The position numbers and the translations under genes were made by a program. From Bradyrhizobium lupini (lineage in GTDB: Bacteria; Pseudomonadota; Alphaproteobacteria; Rhizobiales; Xanthobacteraceae), in NCBI RefSeq assembly GCF_040939785.1, contig NZ_CP162553.1, positions 2,418,001 to 2,482,000 of the forward strand: a stretch of 64,000 nt of DNA. The letters are read 5' to 3'. How positions within the stretch are numbered: the first letter of the stretch is position 1; each line of letters begins with the position of its first letter. This document shows positions 31,167 through 39,366 of this stretch, piece after piece. The notes under the pieces were generated by a model that was given only the letters and a program-made list of their open reading frames with translations, was not told the DNA's origin and ran no database searches.

Positions 31167-32161
31167 GACGACAAACGCCTCTTGAAGTGAGTAGTGATTA
31201 CCTCGGACACTTTGTCCGAGCGGTCTACCCCAGAAGCACACTGCAAGTCGTACAGCCCTCCCGGATTCACAAGATTTATTTCGATGATGTAAGGATAGGC
31301 AATGTCTATCCCTGCGAAGTTGATTCCGTGAGCCATCAGCTTTCGACCGATTGACTCAGCTAGCTCAATTTCATCTTGATGCAGATCCACCGGAACAGGT
31401 TTTCCTCCCAGCACTATGTTCGACCTGTGATCGTCCGGATGCCCGATCCGGCCGTGCCAAGCGGTCGCCTGTCCGCAAACAACGATGATACGCTTTTCGC
31501 CGTGGACCACTTCAGGAATATACTGCTGAAGTACGGTGTACTCGGCTTTGAAGCCGCCTAACTCGCCATAGCTATCCTTGTGAGCAGCGGTATTTCCGGT
31601 AAGGCATTGCAAGATTGCTCGGACATTTGGTCCCTTCGGGGTCAGTAAAAAGACGTTTTGCCCACAGGTGGAATTTGGCGGCTTAGCTACCCACCACTGA
31701 TCTGAAGTTTCCTGGTAGCGATCCCAGAGCAGCGAAAAGTCGTTCGATATGTACGAAAGCGCTCTGTTCGCCTTGGGCACGACGTGGCCCAGAGCATGTT
31801 TTGGAGTAAGGAACACCAGACCTTCGACGCTGTTGACAAACGACGTCGTCTGAGATGCCAGCCAAAGCATTTGCCAAATGTCAAGGGATACGCGATCCTG
31901 AGGATGGCCCATGACCCAGACCAACTGACATTCGTCGAGAAAATAGTTAGCTCGAATTCCTGCTGCGGCGCAGCCGGGATGATAAGGCTCGGCGTTTTTT
32001 GGCACTAAAACTCCGCGTGTGAAAAAGCGATAGTCGTCTGCCGAAATTGAATTCAACTCGCCGAAAAGTACTTCCCAACCCAACCGGCGAAATGCGTTAC
32101 TGATTGGGGCGTCGTTCTCGCCTAAACTGTCGAGCGTGTTCGTGAGTATCAGCAGTCTCAT
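31163..32161 (-). CDS. GshB-like ATP-grasp amide ligase
   Basis: A 332-residue ATP-grasp protein. The N-terminal part (MRLLILTNTLDSLGENDAPI) is like the prokaryotic glutathione synthetase N-domain. The ATP-grasp core shows WWVAKPPNSTCGQNVF (nucleotide-binding lysine and flexible glycine loop), YIPEVVHGEKRIIVVCGQ, and GINFAGIDIAYPYIIEINLVN with the Mg-binding Glu and Asn, ending PGGLYDL. Such enzymes activate a carboxylate as an acyl phosphate and join it to an amine, thiol or other nucleophile. AGGAGA lies seven bases before the ATG. Downstream a small ORF overlaps its stop; upstream lies a PAT-type acetyltransferase in the same direction. It looks intact. The substrate is unknown; a glutathione-like or peptide ligase role is inferred. 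Confidence 0.8.
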   Translation of the reverse strand: MRLLILTNTLDSLGENDAPISNAFRRLGWEVLFGELNSISADDYRFFTRGVLVPKNAEPYHPGCAAAGIRANYFLDECQLVWVMGHPQDRVSLDIWQMLWLASQTTSFVNSVEGLVFLTPKHALGHVVPKANRALSYISNDFSLLWDRYQETSDQWWVAKPPNSTCGQNVFLLTPKGPNVRAILQCLTGNTAAHKDSYGELGGFKAEYTVLQQYIPEVVHGEKRIIVVCGQATAWHGRIGHPDDHRSNIVLGGKPVPVDLHQDEIELAESIGRKLMAHGINFAGIDIAYPYIIEINLVNPGGLYDLQCASGVDRSDKVSEVITTHFKRRLSS

Positions 32162-32720
32162 AACATTCTCCTAGAGCTGTCCGCTATCTGAGTTCCCCAT
32201 CACGCAGGCACCTCTACTGTTAAACTTCGAGCACCGCGTCGGTTTGCAGCCCACCCGGCCTGAGCTCCGGTATTGGCCCAGTGCTGCATCAGGCAGCTAG
32301 CAACGCGCGTGCCAAAGTTAAATTGGTCCAGTAGGCGACTGAGTTCGTCCGAAGAGGTGGCGCTCCATCGAGACGGGCAGGAGGTCGGACAAGGTTCGTG
32401 CCGCTGTTGGGGACATGACAAGGATTATAGACTTGAGTGGACAATATAGCTCGCGGCGCACGCTTGGATGCTTCGCCCAATGGAGCCGCTGGCTCAACAG
32501 CGCTGTCGGCAGAATCACAACGGCTTGCAAGGAAACGCATCTCCCTAAAGAGAAACGCATCTCGCGTCGGCAGCGCTAGCCGGTATCCGAGCCCCCCGAC
32601 ATAGCTTTTGTACGGCGGCGTTCGCAGCCCTTGAGCTTTGGTTGCCCCAAGGAAACGTTGGGCGTTCGCTCGGTGTACTTGCAAAGTCTGCTTGGCTGGT
32701 TAGCCTTCCGAGGGCAGACA
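32162..32720 (-). other. Gap with a possible small ORF (32200-32421)
   Basis: Between the PAT-like gene and the ATP-grasp gene, both on the reverse strand. Several overlapping short frames exist. One, 32200-32421, would encode 73 residues (containing SSDELSRLLDQFNFG and HWANTGAQAGWAANRRG) and ends 38 bases before the ATP-grasp start. It has no family match and no clear ribosome site, so it is listed only as a possibility. Confidence 0.3.
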
Positions 32721-33212
32721 TTATGGCAATTGCTTCCACAGCCATACGTCGTTGTGCCATTCACCTCGAACACGTGACAGTTCGCGTAATTTCGCGACAC
32801 GTCGAAACTCGAACGAATTGAAATTTTTGATTGCTCCGACATTTCTTTCAAGAGTGCGGCCCAATAGCGCATGCAGTCCAAACGTTTTGGCGGTCTCAAT
32901 CAAGTGCGCAATCATCAGCCTTCCAATCCCCATTCCTCGGTGTTTTTCATCAACGTAGCACGAAATTTCGGAGAGCCCCGTATACTCAGGGCGCATCGAA
33001 AACGAGTTTAGGGAACACCACGCGATTGTTTTCCTGCTGTCATTTTCATAAACGAAGGCTGCGTATGGGTCTTGATGCTCCTCAAGCCAAGCCAATCGTT
33101 CGGTGCGAGTATCAGGCGACACTCGACTAATGGCAAAGACGCCGGGTGCCATCGCTTGATTGTAGATTGCGGCGATGTCTTCAGCGTCCGAACATTTCGC
33201 GCGTCGAATCAC
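32721..33212 (-). CDS. PAT-type GNAT N-acetyltransferase
   Basis: A 163-residue GNAT. It begins at a GTG (33212) as MIRRAKCSDAEDIAAIYNQA. It holds the acetyl-CoA loop RGMGIG (92-97) in VDEKHRGMGIGRLMIAHLIE, and ends RGEWHNDVWLWKQLP. That ending matches the phosphinothricin acetyltransferase (Pat/Bar) family pattern GGWHDVGFWQ. The family acetylates the amino group of phosphinothricin, methionine sulfoximine and related amino-acid analogues. It could give self-protection against an amino-acid-like product, or modify a pathway intermediate. It is upstream of the ATP-grasp gene on the same strand, separated by about 560 bp. It looks intact. Confidence 0.8.
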   Translation of the reverse strand: MIRRAKCSDAEDIAAIYNQAMAPGVFAISRVSPDTRTERLAWLEEHQDPYAAFVYENDSRKTIAWCSLNSFSMRPEYTGLSEISCYVDEKHRGMGIGRLMIAHLIETAKTFGLHALLGRTLERNVGAIKNFNSFEFRRVAKLRELSRVRGEWHNDVWLWKQLP

Positions 33213-33742
33213 GATCTCGTCCGATCTGTTTGATAGCGCGTTGGACTCTTGAGCTTGCGGTGACGACTACTAGTCTCTGTCGAACGCGTCCCATCGTTGG
33301 TTGGGCAGTCCGGACATCCGAGTTCACCCGTGCAGGGAGCGAGCGGAATCGGATTACCTGCATTCAACAATGCGCAGTATTGGAAATCTACACAAGCTAT
33401 AAGCTCTGGTAGGTCTCGGAACGTCTGTTACGCGTTAGCCTCGGCATCTATCCTTGAGGGACACGGGGGCATTGCCGTCGCTTTCTGAACGTTAACTGCA
33501 GCATGTTGCTTCAGTTTACTGCACAGGAGAGCTGCCGCGAATGCGCATAAAGCGCAGCCATGCTTCTCTGGCTGATCAGGGCTTATGACGAAAGCGGCGA
33601 TTGGGAGCCGTAGACCTCGGGCCGCGATGCTCGGGTCACCTGACGGATGAAAGAAGCTGTTGTCCAAATAAGTCGGAGGAGCATCGGGTGTTTCGCCGCG
33701 TCATGCCGGATCTCGATGCTACACGAGATTAGGGGTTTTCAA
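33213..33742. other. Divergent intergenic region between two GNAT genes
   Basis: About 530 bp containing the promoters of two divergently transcribed acetyltransferase genes. No clear -35/-10, nod box, sigma-54 site or inverted operator was identified. Short frames inside are not convincing. Confidence 0.4.
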
Positions 33743-34243
33743 ATGTGCTACGAACTGCGCCGGCTGCGGAGAGGTGATCTACCCGAAGTAACGGACATCT
33801 ATAATGCCGCGTGTCGGGACAGGGAATCGACGCAAGGAACACGTCCTTGGAGCGTTGCAGAAATGAATCGGTTTCTATTTGCGCTTCGTCCCTCATTCGT
33901 CTCCTACACATGTATCAGCAAAGGCAAGGTCATCGGATGGGCAGCGCTTACTCGGCACCATATCAATGAAGGGGTGCGGCAGACGGCGGAAATGTCGCTC
34001 TTTGTTCAAGCGCGGTTTCGTCGTCAAGGAGTGGGTTCCGCGCTTGCGCGCGCAATTCTAAGTCAACAAAGTACAGCCGACCTACATTGCATCTTAGCAA
34101 TGTCGTTTGCTGATGCGCCGAACGTTATTTCTTTCGCACAGAAAAAATGTTGCCTTTCGATTTCCGGATGTCTCCCAGCGGCGTTTTCCGATAGCGGGCA
34201 CAACTACGACATTCTGATTCTGCAAAGACTTATAACCGCGTGA
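33743..34243 (+). CDS. GNAT N-acetyltransferase (2)
   Basis: A 166-residue GNAT, starting at the ATG at 33743 with AGGGG eight bases upstream. It reads MCYELRRLRRGDLPEVTDIY, SKGKVIGWAALTRHH, then the acetyl-CoA loop RRQGVGSA (93-100) and DAPNVISFAQKKC, a typical motif-B region. It is related to the PAT-like protein next door but clearly distinct, and is transcribed away from it. Substrate unknown. The two acetyltransferases flanking one promoter region next to an ATP-grasp ligase suggest a common small-molecule pathway. Confidence 0.75.
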   Translation: MCYELRRLRRGDLPEVTDIYNAACRDRESTQGTRPWSVAEMNRFLFALRPSFVSYTCISKGKVIGWAALTRHHINEGVRQTAEMSLFVQARFRRQGVGSALARAILSQQSTADLHCILAMSFADAPNVISFAQKKCCLSISGCLPAAFSDSGHNYDILILQRLITA

Positions 34244-34655
34244 ACTCAACTGAGGAACGTGTGTGTGTCCATCACCTGTCGAATAAACGCCTGCGGACGT
34301 GGCTATTTTGAAAATTGATGTGGGCGGCGCGAGATATCGCGCCGTGTGGCTGGCGTCCCGCAAGAAGTTATCTCGAATTCGCCTTGGTATTCGAATTTGA
34401 GCGCCTCATGGCTTTATACGGCGTCGGTTCATAGATCCGATGGTCACTTACTACCTGCTCGACAGGTTCCGCTTGCATGCGCGTCACGACTCGTTCCGCT
34501 GCAAGTCCTTCCGAGCCGGGGACATCCAGCGCAGCGTCAGCCGAAAACCTACTCAACCGAGTGCCCTTGTCCCCTATCTGCATGGTCTTCAGCCGCTTTC
34601 CTTTTGAGGTGAAGACGGGCGCCGCTCGCACGCTCGCACGTGGTTGCTGTGACCT
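34244..34655. other. No supported gene
   Basis: About 410 bp after the GNAT and before the IS3 copy. A reverse frame (34368-34664; GKRLKTMQIGDKGTRLSRFS, then DAALDVPGSEGLAAERVV) stays open for 98 codons and runs into the IS end. It could be a gene interrupted by the IS3, but no family was recognised. Confidence 0.3.
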
Positions 34656-35290
34656 TGCCCCCAAGCTTTATCCAGTTCTGAATTCGCCCTGGCCGTTTGT
34701 GAAGTGCTCCCCAAAACTAGGCCAGCTGATGCTGGAATTTTCCGGGGTTTAGCTCATGCCGGCGGGGGCGCCGATGAGCCATTCAACAGCGATATCGGCG
34801 CCTTGTTGCCGATCGCGCTATGGGGCCGGACTTCGTTGTAGTCTCTACGCCAATCCTCCATTTTCTGCCGGGCGTCGTCAAGGCTCAGGAACCAGTGCGT
34901 GTTCAGGCATTCGGTTCTGAACTTGCCGTTGAAGGATTCGATGAAGCTATTGTCCGTCGGCTTGCCGGGACGTGAGAAGTCGAGCACAACGCCTCTTTGA
35001 TAAGCCCAGATGTCGAGCGGGAGATAAACTCTGCTCCTGGTCGACGCGGATCGTCCTGGGATAGCCAAGGATCTTGCAGATACGCTCCAAGGTCAGCACG
35101 ACATCCTCGCCTCGATAACTGAAGCGCGGATCGACGGCTCGCGAGAAGCGACTAAAGGTGTCCACGATCGTGAGAACACGGATCTTGCGGCTCGTGGCGA
35201 GCTGGTCGTGAACGAAGTCCATTGCCCAGGTCTCATTGATCTGGCGAGCTTCCGTCCTGTCTTCGCGCAGCTTGGCCTTCACGCGACTCT
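34656..35290 (-). pseudogene. Inverted copy of the 18.6-19.85 kb IS3, orfB part only
   Basis: This reverse-strand segment is nearly identical to 19200-19853 and has the same right end, including the tgaccttgcccc-type tip. Frames read KAKLREDRTEARQINETWAM, DFVHDQLATSRKIRVLTIVD, then, after the same 4-base deletion found in the first copy, DIWAYQRGVVLDFSRPGKPT and NSFIESFNGKFRTECLN. Only the last two-thirds of orfB is present; the left part is replaced by an IS110 fragment. A dead element cannot have moved itself, so it spread by help in trans or by segmental duplication. Confidence 0.9.
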
Positions 35291-35460
35291 TCGGCCCTTT
35301 GTTGCACGAAGGAGCCGCCCGTGGAAACGATTGTTCGGCTCTCTTCGGCGGTTTGCCGTCTTGGCTTGTCGCGATGCAAGGTTGCGGACCATCGCACTAT
35401 TGGACGCGGAGGCTGCGGTTGCTGGGACATGAGGTGGCGATGATCCGCAAGCGCTTAGCC
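35291..35460 (+). pseudogene. IS110 family transposase fragment
   Basis: A plus-strand frame reads GGLPSWLVAMQGCGPSHYWT and RRLRLLGHEVAMI, which matches the region around the catalytic Glu of IS110 transposases (LPPCLVAMEACGSSHYWARELRRLGHEV in intact members). Here the Glu has become Gln. Only this short piece remains. Confidence 0.65.
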
Positions 35461-35466
35461 GCGACC

Positions 35467-35690
35467 CTATTGAGGCTGGCTTGACGTTTTGCGGAATCGC
35501 CACGGCATGAGGTCTTCGATGCGGCTATGGGGATGACCGTCGATGATCGTCTCGAGTGTTTCGGCGACGTAGGCGGCGGGGTTGACGTCGTTGAGCTTGC
35601 AGATGGCGACGACCGACGCGAGTAGGAGCCAGTTGTCCGCGCCGACTTCATGGCCGGCGAAGAGCGCATTTTTTCTGGTCAGGCAGACTG
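35467..35690 (-). pseudogene. IS66 TnpC C-terminal fragment
   Basis: A reverse frame ending at 35467 reads RKNALFAGHEVGADNWLLLA, VVAICKLNDVNPAAYVAETL and HPHSRIEDLMPWRFRKTSS. This is the C-terminal segment of an IS66-type TnpC. The catalytic region and the rest of the element are missing upstream. Confidence 0.8.
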
Positions 35691-36735
35691 GGTAACATTC
35701 GCTGTTGCGGCAATACGGTCTACCGGGAACATCGCTACATTCCTCTCCATCCTGATTGCCGCGCCGATGCACTTGATGCTGCGAAGCTTGCCATGGACCA
35801 CAGAGCTGATCTCGTAGTCCGTACCATTCCACAGACGCGCCAAGTGCTCGCTCTCGGCGTCCAATGCCGCATCACCGGCGTCTTCAGGAGCCTGCGGAAC
35901 GCAATAAGCTCCAACATTCCCAAGGCGCACTCGAGCATCAGCAAACGAATGGTCCTGCAACTCTGAGTTTTAGGCGAGGACGGTTGCGACATCGCTGGTA
36001 ACCAAGAAGCGCTCGCGCCGCGTTTTTCTGGCGAGATCGCCACATCCATGTCGCTCACAAAGCGCCGGTAACCTCCTTCCGCAGCACTCGCAAACTGAGA
36101 TTGGACGGTCGGCCGGCGTACCACGCGCCATATCCGCCCAACCGGTCCCGTGCGGTTGGGTTCACGTCCAGCCTCGGAGGATGTGTATGTCGACATGCGA
36201 TAAGCGTTAGCTCAGGAAGCTCACTTCCTTTGAAGCGGCGTAACCCCACTTTCTCGGGCGACACGGTGAACATCACCGCACAATCGGCCAGAAAACGGAT
36301 GGTGCCCGAACACAATATCGACCGCGCCGGTCATGAGGATCGCCACGCGGGTGCATCATCAGGCTGTTGAAGCTCGGCGGGGAACGACAGGTATCACATG
36401 AATTCCTTTTTGTTATGCTAGTCATGTCGGGTTCATTTACGGAATGTCGGAGATCCGACGATTCGTAGGTCGCTCCAATACCGGACTACTTGCTCCAGCT
36501 GCTCTCTCTTTTCGGGCAAGCCCCGCGCGGGATTTCCCCGAGCGGCACGCCGATTGCTTAGAGGATTCCGGCTGTGGGCCCTAGCAGCGGCCCTGTCACC
36601 CATGAGGCCCCGTTCGATTGATCTAGCCAATGCGCTTACCGAGTTGACGGTAGGAAATTCAAAAGTGGTAAACGTCAGCATTCCAAAATTTTGCTGCGTA
36701 GAGCTAAAGGTCACGCTTTCAAAGGAGAAGCTGGG
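35691..36735. other. Decayed sequence, possibly a former regulator
   Basis: About 1 kb before the BKACE gene. On the reverse strand two frames look protein-like: 36315-36055 (LADCAVMFTVSPEKVGLRRF, KGSELPELTLIACRHTHPP) and 35960-35690 (ARVRLGNVGAYCVPQAPEDA, SSVVHGKLRSIKCIGAAIRM). Together they faintly recall the effector domain of a LysR-type regulator, but stops separate them and the match is weak. No intact gene. Confidence 0.3.
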
Positions 36736-37632
36736 ATGATTTCTGAGGTGTTCATTACGTGTGCGCTCACAGGGGCAGGAACTGCGGTGGAGCGTAGCCC
36801 TCATGTGCCGGTCACCCCCGAGCAGATCGCGCAGTCCGCGATCGAGGCTGCGCGGGCGGGTGCGGCGGTGGTGCACATCCACGTGCGTGATCCCAAGACG
36901 CGGCGTGGCACTCGTGATCCGGCGATGTATCGGGAAGTGGTACAGCGTATTCGAGAATCGGACGTGAATCCGCTCATCAACCTGACTGCGGGAATGGGCG
37001 GCGATCTCGTGCTGGGCGACCCGGAATCTCCGCTGCCGCTGAATCCGGCTGGCACGGACATGGCCGGCGTGCGTGAGCGGCTAGTGCATGTGGAAGAGCT
37101 ACGACCCGAGATCTGTACGCTGGATTGCGGGTCGATGAACTGGGGCGCCGGCAGCCAGTACGTCATGGTCAACACCGCCGGGACGCTGCGCGCGATGGCT
37201 GCGCGCGTAAAGGAGCTTGGTGTGCGTCCTGAGCTCGAGGTCTTCGATATCGGTCACTTGGTGCTTGTGCGCGATCTCATCGAGCAAGGCCTGATCGACA
37301 ATCCAGCGTTGATCCAATTGTGCATGGGGATTCGCTACGGCGCGCCAGATGACCCGACGACGCTGATGGCGCTGGTACACCAGCTCCCGCCGCAGGCCAT
37401 CTACTCTGCCTTCTCGATTGGACGTATGCAGCTTCCGTACGTGGCATTGGCCCCGCTGGTTGGCGCGAATGTGCGAGTCGGTTTGGAAGACAACCTCTAT
37501 CTCTCTCGCGGGCGGCTGGCGACCAATGCTGAGCTTGCGCAGCGGGCAGTCGAGATTCTCGAAAGGATGGGCGTGCGAGTGATGAGTCCGGATGAGGTGC
37601 GTAAAAAGCTTGCGTTGCAAGTTCACGTGTGA
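36736..37632 (+). CDS. Beta-keto acid cleavage enzyme (BKACE, DUF849)
   Basis: A 298-residue TIM-barrel enzyme of the BKACE family. The zinc-binding motif HIHVRD lies at 47-52; other family blocks are ITCALTGAGTAVERSPHVPV (Glu20 and Ser21 region), NLTAGMGGD, LDCGSMNWG and the C-terminal GLEDNLYLSRGRLATNAELA. BKACE enzymes condense a beta-keto acid with acetyl-CoA to give acetoacetate and a CoA ester. One known member cleaves dehydrocarnitine in carnitine breakdown, another 3-keto-5-aminohexanoate in lysine fermentation. The start has AGGAG about ten bases before it. A hydroxyacyl-CoA/carnitine dehydrogenase stub and an SDR follow in the same direction, so this is a small catabolic operon, probably acting on a carnitine-like compound. 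Confidence 0.85.
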   Translation: MISEVFITCALTGAGTAVERSPHVPVTPEQIAQSAIEAARAGAAVVHIHVRDPKTRRGTRDPAMYREVVQRIRESDVNPLINLTAGMGGDLVLGDPESPLPLNPAGTDMAGVRERLVHVEELRPEICTLDCGSMNWGAGSQYVMVNTAGTLRAMAARVKELGVRPELEVFDIGHLVLVRDLIEQGLIDNPALIQLCMGIRYGAPDDPTTLMALVHQLPPQAIYSAFSIGRMQLPYVALAPLVGANVRVGLEDNLYLSRGRLATNAELAQRAVEILERMGVRVMSPDEVRKKLALQVHV

Positions 37633-37644
37633 AGGTCAAACGTT

Positions 37645-37830
37645 ATGTCTGCGACGCGTGCGCCGGCGGTCGGGCTGCTAGTGGCGAGAATAATCGGCGG
37701 TGGGTGGGCCGCTCGTTTAGTGCTCGACGGGGTGCACGTGCGGCCATATGACTCGGCGGCTCGCATGCTTGAGCGCGGGCGGGAGGCGGTGGCCAACGCG
37801 CGGCCGCATACCCGCGTCTGCGGCCGTAAT
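37645..37830 (+). pseudogene. 3-hydroxyacyl-CoA/carnitine dehydrogenase, N-terminal stub
   Basis: A frame starting 12 bases after the BKACE stop reads MSATRAPAVGLLVARIIGGGW and AARLVLDGVHVRPYDSAARM, then EAVANARPHTRV. This is the NAD-binding start of the L-carnitine/3-hydroxyacyl-CoA dehydrogenase family (intact form: GTGVIGGGWAARLVLDGVDV). The glycine loop has a small insertion and the protein ends after about 60 recognisable residues, cut by the SDR gene. Carnitine dehydrogenase next to BKACE is the classic arrangement in carnitine degradation. Not functional. Confidence 0.7.
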
Positions 37831-37849
37831 TATCTTAGGAGTGGGAACG

Positions 37850-38635
37850 ATGTCAGAGAATGGCTTGTGTGCAATAGTGACGGGTTCAGCGTCCGGCCTT
37901 GGAGCGGCGATAGCGGGCCTCTTAGCGAAGTGCGGGGCACACCTCGTGATCAACTATTCGAAGAGCCAGAAGGAAGCCGAGGCCACAGCTGAAGCCTGCC
38001 GCATGGCCGGCGCTGCCGACGTCATGGTTGTGCAGGGCGACGTTTCTCGCGATGATGATTGCAGGAAGATCGTCGCCGCTGCCTCGCCCTGGGGGCGGCT
38101 CGACTTGCTCGTCAACAATGCCGGCACAACAAAACATGTGCCGAGTCACGATCTCGACGGGCTCTCGGCGGAGGATTTTCAACGTATTTATGCCATCAAC
38201 ACCATCGGGCCGTACCAGATGATCCGTGCCACACGCTCGCTGCTCGAGGCTGGCTGCAAGATGAGCGGACGGCCGGCCGCGGTGGTGAACGTCTCCTCGA
38301 TCGCAGGGATCAACGGTGACGGCTCATCCGTCGCGTACTCAGCGAGCAAGGGAGCGCTAAATGCAATGACGCTACCGTTGGCGCGCGCGCTGGCACCTTC
38401 CATTCGCGTCAATACCGTTTGTCCTGGCTACATCGATACGCCCTGGTTCACCAAGGGTCGTGGTGAGGCGGGCGCCCGGCAGGTGCGCGATGCCGTGTTG
38501 GCGCGTGCGCCGCTCAAGGCTGCCTCGACCGCCGAGGACATCGCGCAGCTCGTCTGCTTTCTCGCAAGCCCGGCGTCGAGTAACATGACCGGCGAATGCG
38601 TGCGCATAGATGCCGGCTTACATCTGATTTTGTGA
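37850..38635 (+). CDS. Short-chain dehydrogenase/reductase (SDR)
   Basis: A 261-residue classical SDR starting at the ATG at 37850 (AGGAG about ten bases upstream). The NAD(P)-binding motif TGSASGLG is at 11-18, NNAG at 89-92, the catalytic Ser near 149-150 (NVSSIAG), Tyr163 and Lys167 in YSASK, and a C-terminal CPGYIDTPWF. It oxidises or reduces a hydroxyl or keto group, possibly the 3-hydroxy acid that feeds BKACE and taking the place of the broken dehydrogenase. It belongs to the FabG-like SDRs. It looks intact. Confidence 0.85.
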   Translation: MSENGLCAIVTGSASGLGAAIAGLLAKCGAHLVINYSKSQKEAEATAEACRMAGAADVMVVQGDVSRDDDCRKIVAAASPWGRLDLLVNNAGTTKHVPSHDLDGLSAEDFQRIYAINTIGPYQMIRATRSLLEAGCKMSGRPAAVVNVSSIAGINGDGSSVAYSASKGALNAMTLPLARALAPSIRVNTVCPGYIDTPWFTKGRGEAGARQVRDAVLARAPLKAASTAEDIAQLVCFLASPASSNMTGECVRIDAGLHLIL

Positions 38636-39366
38636 GAACGCGAAAACCGTCGCTTAAGGCCGCAGCGCTAAGCAGATCCCCGCAGTCCGGCCAAGCGCAA
38701 GCACGCCTTCCGAGCCCAGCACGGCCAACATGTCTCGAGAGATCACGGCCTCTCCAGCCACGTCGTCGGCTTTCTTGCGCAGTTTGAACCAGGTGTCGAA
38801 GCGCCATCCGCAGCATCTCCCCCGGTAGCTAGCAATTCTCGTTGCAGTGGGGCAGTTGCCTTAAGAGTGTCACAGATGTCTGGCGGAGGGAGACAACCCC
38901 CTCGATCATGTTGATGCGCGAGTACGCGGGCGCGTTCTCATACCATTCGCTTACGCGGCGACACGGCCGGTCATGCAGCGCCTCGCCGGCGCTTTTCTGA
39001 AAACCATGTCCGAGGCGTCTGGCGGTTATTGTACCCCGAACAACCCTGCGGAGCGCGGCTGGACGCGCTGGCCCCGCACGGTCTGATCGAGGCCCGGATC
39101 GCATGCTTGCGTTGCCAACGCGCAACGCTCGTCAACCGTCCCTTTCTCTAGTCGATCGTCCGCTTGATCCTGCTCGCTACCGCTGATGCGATCTCGCGCT
39201 TTACGTGCCATGCCGATCTCCGCCCCATCCGACGGCGAACTGATGTTTCTCGTTCAGCTCGAACGAAGTTTGGGCCTTAATGTCTAGCCGCTCAGCTGCA
39301 AATAGACGAGTCAGTGAGCGATTGCATCCATGCCCTCGAAACGCATGATCTTGACCGGTGTGGTCT
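38636..39366. other. No intact gene; possible C-terminal fragment
   Basis: About 730 bp between convergent genes. On the reverse strand 38654-38800 reads RWRFDTWFKLRKKADDVAGE and AVISRDMLAVLGSEGVLALG before a stop; this looks like the tail of a protein but the family is not known to me. The rest shows nothing. Confidence 0.35.
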
